A stretch of DNA of 7,854 bases from Methanobacteriota archaeon (GTDB lineage Archaea; Thermoplasmatota; Poseidoniia; Poseidoniales; Thalassarchaeaceae): positions 1-7,854 of the forward strand of contig PBPH01000060.1 in NCBI GenBank assembly GCA_002725475.1. The letters are read 5' to 3'. The notes below the pieces were generated by a model. That model saw only the letters and a list, made by a program, of their open reading frames with translations, was not told the DNA's origin and searched no databases. Shown piece by piece: positions 6,151 through 7,854 of this stretch. A program made the position numbers and the translations under genes. Within the stretch, counting starts at the first letter, position 1, and each line of letters starts with the position of its first letter.

Positions 6151-6258
6151 TCATTTGACGTCTCTCAGCAGGTCGCAAATCGCCGTCTGAGCCAAGGGAA
6201 TGCTCTCGCTGATATAACCGTTGCCACCGATGACTAATACAGTTACATATTGTGACAT
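6151..6258 (-). CDS. Putative 35-residue ORF upstream of the winged-helix gene
   Basis: An ATG at 6258 opens a 35-codon frame ending in TGA at 6151-6153, 23 bp before the ATG of the 99-aa gene. The sequence begins MSQYVTVLVIGGNGYISES and ends with a helix-like stretch (AQTAICDLLRDVK). Its hydrophobic strand plus glycine-rich turn looks like the first strand and loop of a Rossmann fold, as in sugar-nucleotide epimerases, but nothing follows, so it could be a remnant or a chance likeness. Support for being real comes from an AT-rich box about 23 bp upstream of the ATG, placing it as a leaderless first gene, and from the downstream gene having its own Shine-Dalgarno site. It is too short to judge by coding statistics by eye. 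Confidence 0.4.
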   Translation of the reverse strand: MSQYVTVLVIGGNGYISESIPLAQTAICDLLRDVK

Positions 6259-6275
6259 AGAATTGCGAGGTATTT

Positions 6276-6286
6276 GATTATTATTT
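6276..6286 (-). promoter_or_regulatory. Candidate TATA box of the minus-strand small ORF / winged-helix unit
   Basis: Read on the minus strand this is AAATAATAATC, about 23 bp before the ATG at 6258, within the range for an archaeal leaderless promoter. It is the only strong AT-rich stretch on this side of the gap. Confidence 0.4.
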
Positions 6287-6321
6287 GTGGTGAGTTAGAA
6301 AAACCACTTCATCTCCAATGG

Positions 6322-6328
6322 AAATATG
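6322..6328 (+). promoter_or_regulatory. Candidate TATA box of the large plus-strand gene
   Basis: AAATATG is centred 25 bp before the ATG of the 23-aa ORF at 6350, so a transcript would start near that ATG and carry about 68 bases before the main ATG at 6418. No better box lies at the leaderless distance from 6418. Confidence 0.4.
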
Positions 6329-6347
6329 TAACTAACGGTAACTAAGG
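6328..6347 (+). repeat. Tandem 10-bp direct repeat between TATA box and predicted start
   Basis: GTAACTAACG (6328-6337) is followed directly by GTAACTAAGG (6338-6347), identical at nine of ten positions. A period of one helical turn, located between the TATA box and the likely transcription start, is where an archaeal repressor would block polymerase. The first copy shares bases with the right arm of the 11-bp inverted repeat. Confidence 0.5.
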
Positions 6348-6349
6348 AA

Positions 6350-6421
6350 ATGATTGAAGTACTGCAACCACCCCCCGATTACCATACCTGCTATTCAGGT
6401 GTCGGAAGAGGGCTGAGATGA
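6350..6421 (+). CDS. Putative 23-residue leader ORF overlapping the start of the next gene
   Basis: The frame from ATG 6350 reads MIEVLQPPPDYHTCYSGVGR and then three more residues, ending in a TGA that overlaps the ATG of the large gene (ATGA at 6418-6421). The start is 25 bp from a TATA-like box, so it would be a leaderless first ORF whose translation could feed the next gene. Two features make it less certain: it is very short, and the run CCCCCC could be non-coding. It may be a regulatory leader, a real small protein, or chance. Confidence 0.35.
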   Translation: MIEVLQPPPDYHTCYSGVGRGLR

Positions 6422-7854
6422 CAGTAGGTAGAGCCGGTTCTAATCGAAGAATTCGCGGCAGTTACCGACGTAGGCTACTAGACCACTTGTCAGATGGACC
6501 CTCCACAGTTAGCGCAGCCGGGAAAGCGGTTGGCCTGCGTTTGCCCCATGCTTCAGCTGAATTAAAACGAATGAGGGAAGAGGGGTTCGTTCATTCTGAT
6601 TCTGATTCTAGCCAAAGAGGGGCAAAACAACATTTGACCGCTGCTGGATCGCAACTATTGATTTCTGACGAATTGGCTAGATTGGAATCTGTGAAAATTG
6701 AGGAAATGCCTGAATGGGCATCTGGAATGCTACTGGCTAAAGATGGCCCGCAACTTCTCATTGCTTACACGAAATTGTTGAAAAGTTCCCTAATTCCACT
6801 ACCAAGAAGTAGTGAAATGCCATATGTCGAAGGAGATGATGACTACAGTGGAAATGAAGGGGTGAAAAGCGAATGGCTCTGGACAGTTGCCAGAGAGGCT
6901 GAGGTACGATGGTATGATATTGAAAATTTACAACCCACAACATCCCCCAACGAAGAACAAAACACATCTCTTGACGATTGGATTGAAGATTCACCGAAAA
7001 TTGGATTGTTGAGAGCTAGGTTACTTGATCCTCGGCAATCGTTGAGATTGGCAATAGGGAGTTGGTTCGGTGAGCCCATTGATTCAGAATGGCCAAATCT
7101 ACCTATGCCAATGGGTTCTTCAGAATCATGGAATCTAGGCATTGCTCACGAATCTGTACCCCCCCTACAATCCCAATCTCCAATTTGTGCAATCCTACCC
7201 GATCGACTTTCAACTACAAGTTTGCTATCCTCATCTACAGAAGGTGCGATGACCATTGCAGAAGCTTCGCTACTTGGTAGAGAAGGAGATGCTCTGCCAT
7301 TATCAATTCTTCAATCATGGATTAACAGAGCGCATCCCAGATTATCAGAAGTAGAGAGAAAACATCGTTTGGAAGGTCTTTGGGAAGCCATTAGGAAGGG
7401 GCGAAAAACAAGAAGCGGGGCTACAAGAGTAGAAGATTCCACTTGGCGAAGGTTTCAATCTGATTGGCCAAATCGTGAATGGTCTGATTCGAGTGGTGAT
7501 GAAAGTACCTTACTCGATGTCCAAGGGATGTCAAATAATGCTTGGCTATCACTAATTGATTGGTCTATTAGTAGGAGAATAAAAACCCCAATAGTAATGC
7601 AATACCCCCCCAACCACTATGATTCCCACCAAATCCATACCCTCTTTTCAGACCATAGAACAAGAATGGTGATTCTAAATAACGAGCCTGGTGAAGTACT
7701 CCCATACCCCACACTTCGACCTGACCCAATAAGACCTCATTCTTGGTTCAGACTTCAGTTAGCTGGAGATGTGGAATTAGCATGCAAAGTTTCTTCGAAG
7801 CCACCACCTCGATTTACTTCACCACCCCCTAGTTGGCAACCACCTACAAATTAT
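6418..7854 (+). CDS. N-terminal winged helix fused to a large unrecognised Trp-rich region, 3' end cut by window
   Basis: The frame stays open for 479 codons to the window edge. Residues 15-80 look like a MarR-type winged helix: a basic start (RRIRGSYRRRLLDHL), a helix-turn-helix in STVSAAGKAVGLRLPHASAE (29-48), LKRMREEGFV, a Ser/Asp-rich wing (59-67) and an LTAAGSQLL helix (73-81). I do not recognise the following 400 residues. They carry many tryptophans, two xWPN motifs (SEWPNLP and SDWPNRE), acidic linkers, and a basic helix around LEGLWEAIRKGRKTRS. No membrane segment or signal peptide is visible, so it is probably cytoplasmic. The visible end is proline-rich (PPPRF, PPPSW, QPP), perhaps a linker to another domain. 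The ATG at 6418 overlaps the stop of a 23-aa ORF and has AGAGGG six bases upstream; no other ATG, GTG or TTG lies in frame after the stop at 6355. It probably binds DNA, possibly its own promoter repeats, but this is inference. Confidence 0.7.
   Translation, partial: MTVGRAGSNRRIRGSYRRRLLDHLSDGPSTVSAAGKAVGLRLPHASAELKRMREEGFVHSDSDSSQRGAKQHLTAAGSQLLISDELARLESVKIEEMPEWASGMLLAKDGPQLLIAYTKLLKSSLIPLPRSSEMPYVEGDDDYSGNEGVKSEWLWTVAREAEVRWYDIENLQPTTSPNEEQNTSLDDWIEDSPKIGLLRARLLDPRQSLRLAIGSWFGEPIDSEWPNLPMPMGSSESWNLGIAHESVPPLQSQSPICAILPDRLSTTSLLSSSTEGAMTIAEASLLGREGDALPLSILQSWINRAHPRLSEVERKHRLEGLWEAIRKGRKTRSGATRVEDSTWRRFQSDWPNREWSDSSGDESTLLDVQGMSNNAWLSLIDWSISRRIKTPIVMQYPPNHYDSHQIHTLFSDHRTRMVILNNEPGEVLPYPTLRPDPIRPHSWFRLQLAGDVELACKVSSKPPPRFTSPPPSWQPPTNY

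Larger units (their letters stand above)
6241..6333. repeat. 11-bp inverted repeat spanning the divergent promoter region
   Basis: AGTTACATATT (6241-6251) is the exact reverse complement of AATATGTAACT (6323-6333), with 71 bp between. The left arm covers codons 3-6 of the putative 35-aa ORF, just after its start. The right arm overlaps the plus-strand TATA box. The two arms are thus placed similarly relative to the two opposing promoters and could bind one regulator. A chance match of this length in about 100 bp is unlikely but possible in AT-rich DNA. Confidence 0.45.

Noticed and set aside
6285..6305. Small hairpin GTGGT/ACCAC with an 11-base loop
   Set aside because: A five-base stem is expected by chance and no T-tract follows, so it is not a convincing terminator.
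6843..7142. Minus-strand 99-codon frame inside the large winged-helix gene
   Set aside because: The plus frame is open for 479 codons with a recognisable N-terminal domain; the antisense product has no features.
1..7854. tRNA, rRNA, CRISPR array, insertion sequence or attachment site
   Set aside because: No cloverleaf, spaced repeats, transposase or terminal inverted repeats were seen on reading both strands.

Overview
The window reads as chromosomal DNA of a planktonic archaeon, most probably a Marine Group II type euryarchaeon (Poseidoniales). This is an inference from gene content and signals; no rRNA marker is present. Supporting signs are AT-rich boxes about 25-31 bp upstream of several start codons with no leader (archaeal TATA boxes on leaderless mRNAs), a geranylgeranyl-reductase-like flavoprotein, TTG/GTG starts, and a gluconeogenic pair (GlpX phosphatase plus eukaryote/bacterial-type class I aldolase) instead of the usual bifunctional archaeal FBP aldolase/phosphatase.

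Layout: (1) 1-748, minus strand: C-terminally cut gene for a secreted SGNH/GDSL-type hydrolase. (2) 876-1502, plus: macro-domain protein with altered ligand loops. (3) 1511-2752, minus: FAD-dependent oxidoreductase of the geranylgeranyl reductase group, convergent with the macro gene and only 8 bp away. (4) 2835-3712, plus: moaE and moaC, translationally coupled by a TTGA overlap. (5) 3749-5779, plus: glpX and a class I fructose-bisphosphate aldolase. (6) 5780-5831: tandem 20-bp repeat with a palindromic core, between convergent genes. (7) 5828-6258, minus: a 99-aa winged-helix-like protein preceded by a putative 35-aa ORF. (8) 6350 to the window end, plus: a putative 23-aa leader ORF overlapping by ATGA the start of a large gene, cut by the window, with an N-terminal winged helix and a long unrecognised tryptophan-rich region.

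Functionally, moaE/moaC serve molybdenum cofactor synthesis: MoaC makes cyclic pyranopterin monophosphate together with MoaA, and MoaE is the large subunit of molybdopterin synthase. Their partners MoaA and MoaD are not in the window. GlpX and the aldolase catalyse consecutive steps between triose phosphates and fructose 6-phosphate. The four genes lie head to tail and could be read together, although glpX and the aldolase gene also have candidate signals of their own.

The least explained part is 6128-6420, a divergent intergenic region. It holds two candidate TATA boxes facing apart, two possible very short ORFs, an 11-bp inverted repeat 71 bp apart and a tandem 10-bp repeat at the plus-strand transcription start. 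It separates two winged-helix genes and may be a small self-regulating switch. All of this is read by eye and unconfirmed by any search.
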